The notes under the pieces: model-generated
Told to the model about the DNA's origin: nothing
Seen by the model: the letters and a program-made list of their open reading frames with translations, nothing else
Databases searched by the model: none
In this document: positions 11,795 to 21,263 of the stretch, piece after piece
Layout: every line of letters begins with the position of its first letter
Position numbering within the stretch: position 1 is the first letter of the stretch
DNA from: Aculops lycopersici
Lineage: Eukaryota; Arthropoda; Arachnida; Trombidiformes; Eriophyidae
NCBI GenBank assembly: GCA_015350385.1
Contig: WNKI01000002.1
Span: 10,387,084 to 10,440,562 of the forward strand
Length of the DNA stretch: 53,479 nucleotides
Direction: 5' to 3'
Program-made: the position numbers and the translations under genes

Positions 11795-13543
11795 TCAATC
11801 CTTTGTTAGCTTGTACACTTGGCAACGATTTGGTTGTTGCTGGTGCTGGTTTTGGGTTAAAATTTGAGCTGCTTCCAAGTTGGTGTCGGCCGACGAGGTG
11901 GTTAGCGATAGACCGCAATCGCTATTAAACTCGTCTGGAATTTCAAAGACATAGGCTAAACAGAGTAGAATCTCTGAGGTTTCATTGTTAGTTATAACTT
12001 GAAGGGCGGTAAAATTTTCAAGCACACTGTTCATTTGGGCTGAACGCGGAAGACGGCGTAATTTTTTGATGAATTGTATCATAAACTCGCACATTGGCGA
12101 CCTGTTGATATCATACGAGTAGCGTCCGTTTGTTGTGTTAAATTTTCCATAAATTTTCTCCACTTTTTCCACAACTTGAAGGCCGTAAGAGCAAACTTTT
12201 GTTGAGCAAGTGATATCCTTTAGTGGCTCAATGGTTTCAAAGCGACTGGTGAAACCAAAGAAGGAGTTTTGATCGTGAATGTTGAACTCGTAATCGTTTG
12301 TTAGATCAACATAGAATTTGATCAGGTAGAAGGCTTCGGCCGGTCCGCGTTGATAGAATCCCTCGGTGCCGGAAATTTCGGGAAACTTGTCCTGAACTCG
12401 AGAGACGCAAACGCGATCAACTTTTGAATCTTCGGCACCAGCACCGGCCACCTGTTGTCGCTGGCGTTGGTTGTTGTTGTTGTTGTTGGTGGCGGTGTTT
12501 GAACAAATTGGCGAGGAAAAGTCGATGCTTACGTAGGCGTGGCGCATCAAGTTACCGGAAGTGGGGTAGCCAATCTGTTGTTGTTGTTGTTGCTGCTGCT
12601 GCTGTAAACCACCTGTTGATAGTGAGGACTTGAGGTTGCCAAAGCTTTGGTTTAACTGATGATCCAGATTAACCTGGCCATGTGTTTGGCCGCCTACGGC
12701 ATTGGAGCCAGCGCCGCCAATCAACTGGTCGCCCGGCTGGTAGGTGGCCTGGTTGAATTGAGCAGGCACCTGGTGGTTGGAGGCCAGCGGGTAGGTGGTG
12801 GTTGTGGTGGTGGTGGTTGTGTTGTTTGTTGTGGTGGCTACATTGTGTTGCTGAAATAGGGAAGCTCGACTGGGAGGCTCGAGATTGGAGCCGAGATCGT
12901 TCTGTTGCTGGCTTAGCTGTTGCTGGTCAATGTCCATTGGGATGTGACAGTCTCCAATGGACCCGCTGCCACCCGTTTGATGCTGGTGCTGATGGTCCAT
13001 GGAAACGAGAGGTGGAGTCATGCAGCGATACTCTATGAAGGCCGAAAACTCGACGAGCCGAATCTTTTGGGTGCAAATTGGACGGTCGTTCCACACGTCA
13101 AGTGGCATGTGTTGCTGCTGGCCTGTCGCCGATTGGGGCCTCGACTGCGCCAACAACAACTGGCCGGTCAGTCGGTTGCTTACGTTGCTCATGGGCGAGT
13201 CGAGATTCACACTACCGGTGATGGAATTCGGGCCACTGGTTGCGGTGGTGGTGGTTGTCGACTCGGCCTTTGCCTTGCGCCTGGCCAGCACCTGGATGTG
13301 ACTGGACACCTGTTTGCGCGTTCGCGACTTTCCCGTTCGCATCATGATGTGCCGGGCAATGAGCTCGTTGCGGCCGTACATTTTGCCGCCCCCTTCCTCT
13401 TGGAGAATGTGCTTCCGGCGACCGCAAGGCGGAAATAGCAGCAGAGCCTCGCGAAAACATTGCTCGATATCCGGCGACCAAACTCCCTCGCCCTCGGCGT
13501 TCGTATCGTCGGATCCACTTTGAGTGTCGTTCATGTCCATCAT
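11795..13543 (-). CDS. sd: Scalloped/TEAD transcription factor, intronless (582 aa)
   Basis: DNA-binding partner of Yorkie/YAP at the end of the Hippo pathway; acts in the nucleus. The TEA domain spans about residues 18-93: VWSPDIEQCFREALLLFPPC, then KMYGRNELIARHIMMRTGKS and RTRKQVSSHIQVLARRK. The YAP-binding domain starts at LVEFSAFIE (163-171) and resumes at HAYVSIDF (335). It continues with DKFPE, CSTKVCSYG (with the conserved cysteines, one of which is palmitoylated in known TEADs), INRSPMCEFMIQFIKKL and MNSVLENFT, and ends in the family's VYKLTKD-like tail. About 160 residues rich in Gln, Asn, Thr and His are inserted between the first two strands, where human TEAD1 has about 11. VKFWAD is IKFYVD here. 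The start is the first of two adjacent ATGs. The whole gene is one exon, unlike the multi-exon genes of most animals. Confidence 0.95.
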   Translation of the reverse strand: MMDMNDTQSGSDDTNAEGEGVWSPDIEQCFREALLLFPPCGRRKHILQEEGGGKMYGRNELIARHIMMRTGKSRTRKQVSSHIQVLARRKAKAESTTTTTATSGPNSITGSVNLDSPMSNVSNRLTGQLLLAQSRPQSATGQQQHMPLDVWNDRPICTQKIRLVEFSAFIEYRCMTPPLVSMDHQHQHQTGGSGSIGDCHIPMDIDQQQLSQQQNDLGSNLEPPSRASLFQQHNVATTTNNTTTTTTTTTYPLASNHQVPAQFNQATYQPGDQLIGGAGSNAVGGQTHGQVNLDHQLNQSFGNLKSSLSTGGLQQQQQQQQQQIGYPTSGNLMRHAYVSIDFSSPICSNTATNNNNNNQRQRQQVAGAGAEDSKVDRVCVSRVQDKFPEISGTEGFYQRGPAEAFYLIKFYVDLTNDYEFNIHDQNSFFGFTSRFETIEPLKDITCSTKVCSYGLQVVEKVEKIYGKFNTTNGRYSYDINRSPMCEFMIQFIKKLRRLPRSAQMNSVLENFTALQVITNNETSEILLCLAYVFEIPDEFNSDCGLSLTTSSADTNLEAAQILTQNQHQQQPNRCQVYKLTKD

Positions 13544-15931
13544 CTTGTGTTTTTTCCTTCTTACTGTTATTGTTGCTGACTATGTGATGACTAGTTTGTG
13601 TTCGTGCGAGAGATAATCTCTATTCCGTTGGTGGTGTGCGTTTCGTTTCGTTCCTTTTCCAAGTCCAAAGTAGAATCCAAATATGTAAAATCTTGCTACT
13701 AACTAACTAACTAACTGACTAAAGCCACTTAAACTCTCATCTAATCTGACGCAATGGGATGGAATAGTGATGGCGGTGACCTGCGGCGAGGGCGACGGAT
13801 GCTGCTTTAGTCTAGTGCAAGTGTAGAGGTGTGAAGTGAGTCTTTGCAACTTTCAGCTTGTTGATATCCGCAAATCAGTCATTCATTCATTCAGTTGCCA
13901 GTTGGCTCTGACTAGAAGTGGCACTAAACTGAATACACAATCGAGTGTAAAAGATCCCAAAAGTCCAACGACTGATGACAATGGAAGGAAAACGTGCAAA
14001 AGTTACGCTTTCTTTTTACTTTCGCTCGCTCACTTGCTTTCTAGTCTGGCCATTTGAAATGTCATTCCATTGTGATGATCGTTGGCCTCGCTGCTTGTCT
14101 CTGAATTGACTAGTTTCCTCTCCTATGACTAGAGATAAATCCCATACAAAGTGCATATAGCGACTTGATGCGAAGCGAAAATGTACAGGTTCTCCGTTGA
14201 CTATTTAGTTCAGAGTTGTCTTGGTATTTTCTGTTTGGCTATCTAGTGAAGTGGCGCCAAAACAATGGTATCTGTTTCTCTTTCCTTATTTCCACGTTTG
14301 ACTCTCCCTTTCTCTTGCTCAATTTCAATTCAATTTGCTTACACATGTATACATGGCAACAGACTAAACTTCTGTCTCTCTATTTGTTTCTCTTTTTCTC
14401 TATGTCTCTCCAACTTTCAGTCTCTCGAGTCTTTCGAAATGTACATGTAGTTTTACTTTTACCTATTCCTCCAACTTCTCCTTCTTCTTCTTCGAGATGA
14501 ACTCTTTCTATTGTGCTATCTTGTTTCCTGAAATCCCCTTATGCAACACGATAGCGAGACAGATAAATCGTTGAGGTGATGGGAGAAACTTTGAACTTGG
14601 ACTGGTTAGCTTGATTGAGTTGAGTGGATTTGGATATCTATACCTATATCTATATATATATATGTATAAATTCTTTTTTATATTGTGATTATTATTATTG
14701 TGAAAGTTTTCGTTGCTGAACTTAAAGCATTTGACTAGAGGAAGATATTTCTACTATCTTCGCCACTTGAAACTTTGGGTTTGTTTATAGTTTAATTTAA
14801 TCTTCGTAGTTGATTGGTTACCTTTTGTCTCTCAAGATACTATTTTATCCAACCGAAAAATCATCATCTCAATCTTGAGATGATGGTTGGCTAACGTTCA
14901 AGTGATACGTTACAATTTTTTTCCTTCTCTCTCGTCCAATTGGAATTCCTCTTCCCAGGAAGTCGTTGGAATTTCCTCTCTGCCTTAGAATTGCGACGAC
15001 GACCACCGAAGCCGAGTACCTAGCAGTCGGGACGCATATTCCTGCGCTCGCGCGACCAGGAAGTTGCAGCTGCCGCGCGAGTTTTGGTCCTCGCATACTA
15101 ATGCGCAATACCCGCCGCGTTCACTTTCGCGGTCATAGCGAAGCAAAGGAAAAGCAAAGCACCCGACGCTCAGGGGGACCGAAGTGCGACCCTCGTTACG
15201 TTGGTCGCTGGGCCTTTTGTTGGATAATACCGACCAACTTCCTCCACTGAGGCCCAAGTTCCAGCGCTCGGTGGTTGCGATCTGCGAGTTGTGTGTCTCG
15301 TGAGCGGCGCGCGACGCGTAGGAAGTCCATAGGAAGTTATTAGCTCCCCACTACCAGAAACACCAATGGCCTGCTACTTCTCTACGCTCACTCGTTTCGC
15401 AATTGGAACGGCGGCCGCGGCCGCGAAACGTTGGCGCAATTTGCGCGTGTTTGCCCACCTACTTTACCTATCGCTCGCCCGCTCGCTCCCTCTCCCTCTT
15501 TGCCGATTTGGTCCATTCATCGGAAGTCGCGCGAACGAGCCGTTGGCTTTCGGCTGAATGGTTCGGCTTGCAGGCAAACTTAAATAATAAGAGCGAGAGC
15601 CAGAGACTTTTGTTACTCTTGTGCTGCACTCCTAACTCCCCCCAAAACTTAATCGGCAGTTGCAAACCCAAACTCTCGTTTTTCACGGCCAACTCAACTC
15701 AACCCAAATGGGAACTCAACTGGAGGGAAGAGAAGCCATTGCTTTGCGTGCATTATTATCGTCGCTATATACCGTCGACATCGAAACGAGAGCAAAGGAA
15801 TAGGAGGCAGTAGCAAAAATAATAGTCTCTCTCTTCCTCTGTCTTTCGTTAAATTTCTACGGCATGAACTCTCGATGGCCACAGTAGCGCATCTTCAAAA
15901 CCCCCCGACGGTTACCCTAACATTTACCCGT
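13544..15931. other. Intergenic stretch between TEAD and the dehydrogenase
   Basis: It holds the presumed 5' leader and promoter of TEAD near 13544 and the 3' flank of the dehydrogenase on the right. No coding sequence is recognised. The open frames near 15.0-15.8 kb overlap on both strands and have no family features. Confidence 0.45.
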
Positions 15932-15941
15932 TTTATTTATT
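15932..15941 (-). other. Tandem AATAAA signals of the dehydrogenase gene
   Basis: Two overlapping AATAAA hexamers on the minus strand lie about 160 bases after the dehydrogenase stop, as expected for its 3' end. Confidence 0.5.
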
Positions 15942-16098
15942 CCTATACCCGTGTTTATGAGACTTCTCTGCACTTCTGTGTATAAGTATCGCAGCTTTCG
16001 AGTCAATTATTTACTTTTCCTTCTATCCGTTTCATCTTTCTCCAGCATAATCACCGATTTCCAATTAACGAACGCAAAAATTGTCGTCGTCTTCGATC

Positions 16099-16988
16099 TT
16101 AATGATTATACTTAAGCGTGGATCCACCATCAACAAACCACTCGGCTCCATGCACAAAGCTAGCTTCATCTGAAGCCAAAAAGTAAATAACATTTGCAAC
16201 TTCCTCAGTCTTGCCAACTCGATTCAACAGGGTGGTTTTGCCTATTTTTGCCTGCAATTCGTCCTCCGTCATTCCAACCTTTGTGAACAGGGGAGTCGAA
16301 ACTGGACCTGGACTAACAATGTTAACGCGTATCTCAGGCCCCAAGTCGCAGGCTAAACATTTGGCAAAACTCGATAAAGCTGCCTTGGACATGCGATAGG
16401 CGTAGCCATCTTTGGCTGGTTTTATCGAGGCCACACTCGAGACAAAAACTATGTTCCCCTTAGTTGACTTTATGTGAGGTATTGCCTCTTGGGTTGTTTT
16501 AACCACCGAGTCTACGTTGATGGTCATGATTTGCCTGTAAGTGTCAAAGGTTGACTTGTCGGTACTACTTGTTTTGGAATAGATGCCAACATTGTTCACC
16601 AAAACATCTAATCTATTGAAGTGTTCAATAGACTTTCGCACCACAACTGCTCCATTGTTTATATCATTCATGTCCGCAAGAATCCCAAATGCCTGGTGGT
16701 ATTATTAACATATGAATAACACTCTTATTAGTCGTTTTGTTGCGCTTACTAATTCACAACTCCGAAGTTGCCAATTAGAAGATTAGTTAGATTAACTCCA
16801 CTTACCTTCTGGGCAGTGGGCGCCAATTTATCACAATCATTGACTACCTGATCAACTCGCTCCTGATTGGTACCCACAACCGCGACTCGATATCCTCTTT
16901 TCGCAAATAATCGGGCCGCTTCGGCGCCGATACCAGAACTACCACCTGTAATAAGGACAACCTTTGAGATGCAATTATCAGAGGCCAT
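16099..16988 (-). CDS. Short-chain dehydrogenase/reductase, FabG-like, two exons (258 aa)
   Basis: Classical SDR using NAD(P)H to reduce carbonyls or oxidise alcohols; the substrate cannot be read from sequence. Exon 1 is 16988-16806 (61 codons) and exon 2 is 16692-16099, joined in phase 0 across a 113-base intron (GTAAGT...CCACCAG). The start is the ATG at 16988; a longer frame reaches only a TTG. The Rossmann motif TGGSSGIG is at 14-21. NNVG (94-97) stands for the usual NNAG. The catalytic tetrad is complete: Asn120, Ser147, Tyr160 and Lys164, with the canonical 13-residue Ser-Tyr spacing. PGPVSTPLF follows, and the C-terminus GAEWFVDGGSTLKY matches the usual SDR end. There is no signal peptide or membrane span, so it is probably cytosolic. 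At 258 residues it is normal for the family and looks intact. Confidence 0.93.
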
Positions 16989-17461
16989 GGTATAATTTTG
17001 GATCAATTCATCTAGTGAATATAGATAGTATAAAAACTGTCTCTATAGATAGAAAGAACTACGACCTTGATACTTGTCTTCGAAGTTCTGAAAATAATTA
17101 TGCATTAGAATCTAGCTTTTTAAGCTAGAGTTCGCTCAGAGCAGACATCGAACTGGTGTACGAAAATGTGTGTGAACCGACGCAACAATGCATTCAGCAA
17201 TTTGTCCTTTTTTGTACGAACGCAAATCGATTTGTACGACGGGCGAATATCCAGGCCCATATATATGATTCAAACTTTTGTTTCTTTAGATCGAACCTAT
17301 CAATATTAACGTTATTTATTACTCCAGATTAACCGTGATTCCGTGGCTACAATGAGATTACACTTCCATCCAGTCATGATGGAAATGATGCAATCAAATT
17401 TTCCCTCAGACCGGAACGCCGAAATGAACTTGGACCCATAGGACCTGGGAAACCAGCTATT

Positions 17462-17560
17462 ATGTTTATACCTGTTCTTAAACAAATGGAATCAGTTCGA
17501 ATTGGATTTTCTATATTATTAGGTATTATGAGTGTAGTATTCATCATGTTTGCAAAGTAA
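17462..17560 (+). CDS. Possible 32-aa hydrophobic microprotein or terminal exon
   Basis: From the ATG at 17462 the frame encodes 32 residues ending in a membrane-span-like segment (VRIGFSILLGIMSVVFIMF) and a final Ala-Lys. The same frame is open back to 17339 without another ATG, reading through RPERRNELGPIGPGKPAI, so it could instead be the last exon of a spliced gene with a C-terminal anchor. I recognise no family. Evidence is the open frame and its membrane-like composition only. Confidence 0.25.
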   Translation: MFIPVLKQMESVRIGFSILLGIMSVVFIMFAK

Positions 17561-17934
17561 TCAGAATCTAGATGCTCATGAGTAAACAACCACCTCGGTT
17601 CCCCTCATGCAAGCAGTTATCGCAGCAGGACCAGCTGCGGTGTAGCCGACTGCCAAGACGCTAGCTTGACAGGACAAGTGTGAGTAGCTTCTTGTTTGAT
17701 GCAGTACTAAAGTTTGCACAGAAGAATAATTTCACCTTTAGTTCCGCCGAGAACTTTAAGAATAGTTGTCCTCTTCATGGAGACGACGACAACAATGGCG
17801 CGAGTCAGCATAATCTAGTCTCGTAATCATATCAAATATAGTATATTAGTTTTATCGAAACGTGCCGTGATTAATTTATAAATCTCATAAATAACAAGGA
17901 GAGAGGGATCTCAGAGAGGAATCATTATTACACT

Positions 17935-18228
17935 ATGGCACTAGACATGTTCTTACCAAACTCTTTTAGTATGGTCAGTAAGTTTCTTGGAAATTTAGAC
18001 AACCACAGGATAGTGCCTCTATTGGCAACCATTGTAACGGCGACCAGTTTGATTGAGAAAGGCGTCATATTGACAACAATAGCTTCAATAGTGATAACTA
18101 TTATCTTGGTATACTATTTCCTCAAGTCACCTAATGGAACGTTACAGAAGCAACGATCGAGGAAACGCGACAAGATTATTATCCAACACAGGTTCAATTC
18201 ATCGCTACGCGTTGCGACTCGTGCCTAG
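17935..18228 (+). CDS. Hypothetical protein with one or two membrane segments (97 aa)
   Basis: The frame starts at an ATG (MALDMFLPNS) and runs 97 codons. Residues about 26-39 are moderately hydrophobic. Residues about 44-64 form a strong span (GVILTTIASIVITIILVYYF), followed by a Lys/Arg-rich tail (KQRSRKRDK). That polarity would put the C-terminus in the cytosol. I recognise no family. It lies between the dehydrogenase and troponin I, both minus strand. The sequence is not a simple repeat, which makes it more credible than most frames of this size here, but expression or homologues are needed. Confidence 0.3.
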   Translation: MALDMFLPNSFSMVSKFLGNLDNHRIVPLLATIVTATSLIEKGVILTTIASIVITIILVYYFLKSPNGTLQKQRSRKRDKIIIQHRFNSSLRVATRA

Positions 18229-18453
18229 CTTTCATAGAAATGATACAACTCCCATGATTATATACATAGTGATGATAATTACTATCTAATATTTGTTACC
18301 GGGTAACAATATAGCAACAAAAGACTGGCATAATGGATAATGAAATTAATCTTATTGTTATAATTATAATTTTGATCATTTTACTTCATGTTGTTTGCAC
18401 GTGTAAATGATCAGGCAATACATTCCGTAACAGTCGAGCATCGAAGCGATAAA

Positions 18454-18459
18454 TTTATT
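18454..18459 (-). other. Polyadenylation signal AATAAA for troponin I
   Basis: AATAAA on the minus strand about 85 bases beyond the troponin I stop. Confidence 0.5.
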
Positions 18460-18541
18460 TCAGATTTCGAACGATACACTTTCAAGTTGCCTCAAGTTGC
18501 TGTTACTGTTGTTTTAAGACTGTCTGGTAATCGAATATAAT

Positions 18542-19338
18542 TTAGTTTTGTTGCTCAACCTGTTGCCTCTGCTTCCATGACCACTCGGGTGTTGCCTTGG
18601 CCTTCTCCTTGGTCTCGGTCATTTGCTCCTTCTTAACTGACTTAAGGGCAACGGTGAAACCAATCTCCTTTCTTGCATTCAGAAGCATGCGCTCAATTTT
18701 GGCCTCGTACTTGGGGATCTTCTTCAAGGGTGGCCTAATAAACTTGCCACGCATATCGTTAACCTTGGCAGCCATCTCGGTAATCTCGTAATCCTTACGA
18801 CTAACGGCATACTCTAAATCGTACTTCTCCTCCTCGAGCTTTTGGATCTTCTCGTGGTATTCTCTGGCCAATTGTAGTAGCTGGTCGTCGGATAAACTGT
18901 CAAGTGCCTTCTTTTGTCCAGTCCTCTGGGCAATCACCTTCCTCCTCTCGGCAGCCTTAGCCTCCTGTTGTCGCTTCAACTCCTCGGCGGCCTTTCTTCT
19001 CAATAACAATCTGAGCTTCTTCTTGCGCTCCGGTGTCATGAAACCCTTCTTCTTCTTGCTGGCCGCCGCCGCCTCTAGTCTGGCCCTAACCTCGGCCTTC
19101 TTGCGCTCGCGGTCCTCGCGCTTGCGTTTCTCATCCTAATGTAGATTAGAGTTGTTGTTTAGATGGAAAGTGAATGGAAAGATTTAAATGTTTGTTAGTA
19201 TAATTTGAAAAATAAACTTGACTTGTGACACTTCAAATGGCTAACTATGGGTACTACATGTCCATTAGCTAATCATCCTAGTGGCACAACAATGACCACC
19301 TCCTCTACCATACCCACCTCGCTTATGTAATCATTCAT
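18542..19338 (-). CDS. wupA: Troponin I (large 3' exon plus probable first exon)
   Basis: Inhibitory subunit of the troponin complex on muscle thin filaments. The certain part is one exon, 19135-18542, 197 residues after an AG acceptor. It begins DEKRKREDRERKK and continues with KKKKGFMTPERKKKLRLLLR, RRKAAEELKRQQEAKAAERR and an acidic/basic coiled coil that binds troponin T (DQLLQLAREYHEKIQKLEEE). The region resembling the inhibitory and switch segments follows (NDMRGKFIRPPLKKIPKYE), and the C-terminus is VEQQN. No ATG lies before GFMTPE in this exon, so an upstream coding exon is needed. The best candidate reads seven codons from the ATG at 19338 to a GTGGGT donor at 19317 (MNDYISE), joining in phase and giving about 204 residues, close to insect troponin I. 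That first exon is an inference (about 0.4); the gene identity is firm. I see no alternative exons of the kind insects use. Confidence 0.88.
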
Positions 19339-20256
19339 CTTTATGCTTGTTTTGTACTGGTCAACTTGTTGCAAGTAACAAATTGATTTGACTTATTTAG
19401 TTGTCTGAGATGAGTAATAAAAACAAAAGAGTTGTTATAATGTCTCAGTCGCAGTATTAGATGGCAAAGAAAACATCCATCTAGAGAGGACTTCAATGTG
19501 CTCAAGTTGGTAGCTTTCCTGGGGCCAGCATATTGATTGCTTCCTCTAGACCGTAGCGAGTTGTTCTACATCAAGGCAAAGGAGAGGCCATTGAGAGTTA
19601 TGAGCTCGAAATGGGGGAAGGCACAAACTATGAGTCGGGGGCCAGTTAGGCTGATGGCAGCGATTTGCTTTCGCCGGTCCTAAGAGAGGAGGAAAATACA
19701 TAAGCAGATTTTTAGAGTAAACTTCCGACTTTGCGAAATTATAGACGAAGAACGCCACGCAAGGGGAAAGCAATCGACGGATGGATGCAACGCCGCTAGT
19801 CGACTATAGATGCAGCAGTTAGGTCTCGATCTTGCTAGGGTCTTACCGAGCGTGTGTTGTGTTTGCATGACTTAAGCTGCGACGTTTGGCAAAAGAAGAG
19901 GCGCCTAGCGAGCGATGCCATAGTCTCTGGCTCGATGCCAAGAATAGGAAATGGATGGCCACTCCTATTGCTTACTGTGCAACAGGCGCAACAACGCTAA
20001 CGTTGTCAGTGTATGGCGAAGAAGACGTATGGTAATAGGAGGCCTTTTTTGGGGCCAAAAGCAGGAGGTGAATGGGATGATGGTGTAACTCTAGCTAATA
20101 GCCGAGAAGCTTACGCTAAATTTGCTGTTGTTTTTTGCTGCTCATCACGGCAACTACATCCCTGGCGCCGAGAGTTTGTTGCCACGATCTTACAACGAAG
20201 AACTCTCGAGTAAATAGAGTAGTGGCAGTAGAAGTCGTGGTTTAGTTTAGTTAAGT
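19339..20256. other. Intergenic stretch between troponin I and MED21
   Basis: It probably contains the troponin I promoter and noncoding first exon. Short open frames on both strands overlap each other and show no family features. I see no clear TATA box and no polyadenylation hexamer for MED21. Confidence 0.4.
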
Positions 20257-20673
20257 TTAGTTATTATTAGTTGCGTTCGGATATAATTGCTTGTGGGCGA
20301 TTTCTTTTTGAATTTTGCGAACTTTCTCAAGTAAATCCTCGCATCTCTTCACAGCATCTTTCAACTTGGTGGCCGCCTCCTGGTTGTCCATCTCTAATCG
20401 CCGCAAACTTGCAGCCTGTAGCTCGGGAGTGGAATCTTCGCTTGGTAGTGAGTCAATTAGTACATCGATATCTTTGGCTGTTCTAACAATATACTGGGCA
20501 AACAACTGTGGATAGTTTTCGGTTGGCTGGGGTTTCTTCTGGTTTTCAAGCGATAACTCAGATTCCTCCAAAGGCACTGGAGGGGCAAATTGTTGTAGAA
20601 CTCCTATTGCATTGCACAAATGTTCCGCCTGGCAGTTGACAGCCTCCTGAAGTTGGGTGAGTCGATCGGTCAT
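20257..20673 (-). CDS. MED21: Mediator complex subunit 21, intronless (138 aa)
   Basis: A small helical subunit of the Mediator middle module, pairing with MED7 at the hinge that links transcription factors to RNA polymerase II; nuclear. The start MTDRLTQLQEAVNCQAEHLC and the following NAIGVLQQFAPP are the family's characteristic N-terminal helix. Next come NYPQLFAQYIVRTAKDIDVL and IDSLPSEDSTPELQAASL, then a coiled coil (LKDAVKRCEDLLEKVRKIQK). The length is close to the human protein (144). It is one exon and looks complete. Its start is 590 bases from the divergent NASP start, so the two may share a promoter region. Confidence 0.94.
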   Translation of the reverse strand: MTDRLTQLQEAVNCQAEHLCNAIGVLQQFAPPVPLEESELSLENQKKPQPTENYPQLFAQYIVRTAKDIDVLIDSLPSEDSTPELQAASLRRLEMDNQEAATKLKDAVKRCEDLLEKVRKIQKEIAHKQLYPNATNNN

Positions 20674-21263
20674 GTCGGATGGAAGGATTAATGATGTTTA
20701 TGTGATATTTTCCATGCATTTGATAGTGATTGTTGCATTAGCAATTAATAGAGACTCATGACATGAGGTGTGAAAAATGTAAACATTCCTGTGATTGTGC
20801 CTCTTCTCCCCTCGCCAAAGAGGAATCCATGCGCAGTGTTTTTGTAATGGAAGAAGAAAAATTGCCGGTCACTTCTGCATTAAACTCGCTTTTTACGTCA
20901 AAATGGGGGAAAGCACTCATGCAACTCCCATTGATCCTGAGAGTATCACGCGCCCGCATTGCGTGCCGCCCCCTCATTGATGCGTCCACTGTCTCGCAGT
21001 CGCCCACTCGGCGCCAATTCGCCGACATTGTGTTGTGTGCGTCAATGCCGCAATACAATTCGCATAGATTCCTTCGTTCAGTAGACTCTCATTGAGAACC
21101 GCTACGAATCACATCATATCATACCAATCTCATTCTGTAAACGCTCTAAGTTTTACCGGCTACCATCACATTAATGTTATTCTGACTTCAACCATATATT
21201 AAATTATTCTCATCATATTACACTTGAAAAATCAACGCATTCCCCATTAAGCAAAACCACAGA
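20674..21263. promoter_or_regulatory. Divergent promoter region between MED21 and NASP
   Basis: This 590-base gap separates two head-to-head start codons of housekeeping genes. I see no obvious TATA box at the right distance on either side. Overlapping open frames on both strands in this gap have no family features and are treated as chance. Confidence 0.5.

Noticed and set aside
17374..17589. 71-residue minus-strand frame
   Set aside because: It has no ATG start and is the shadow of the plus-strand hydrophobic frame at 17339-17560.
19680..19868. Minus-strand ATG frame upstream of troponin I with a GTAAGA donor, considered as the troponin first exon
   Set aside because: Joining it to the acceptor at 19135 gives the wrong phase and an immediate stop.
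20763..21095. 110-residue plus-strand frame with several Cys between MED21 and NASP
   Set aside because: It overlaps frames on the other strand, lies in the divergent promoter gap, and shows no ordered Cys/His spacing or family motif.
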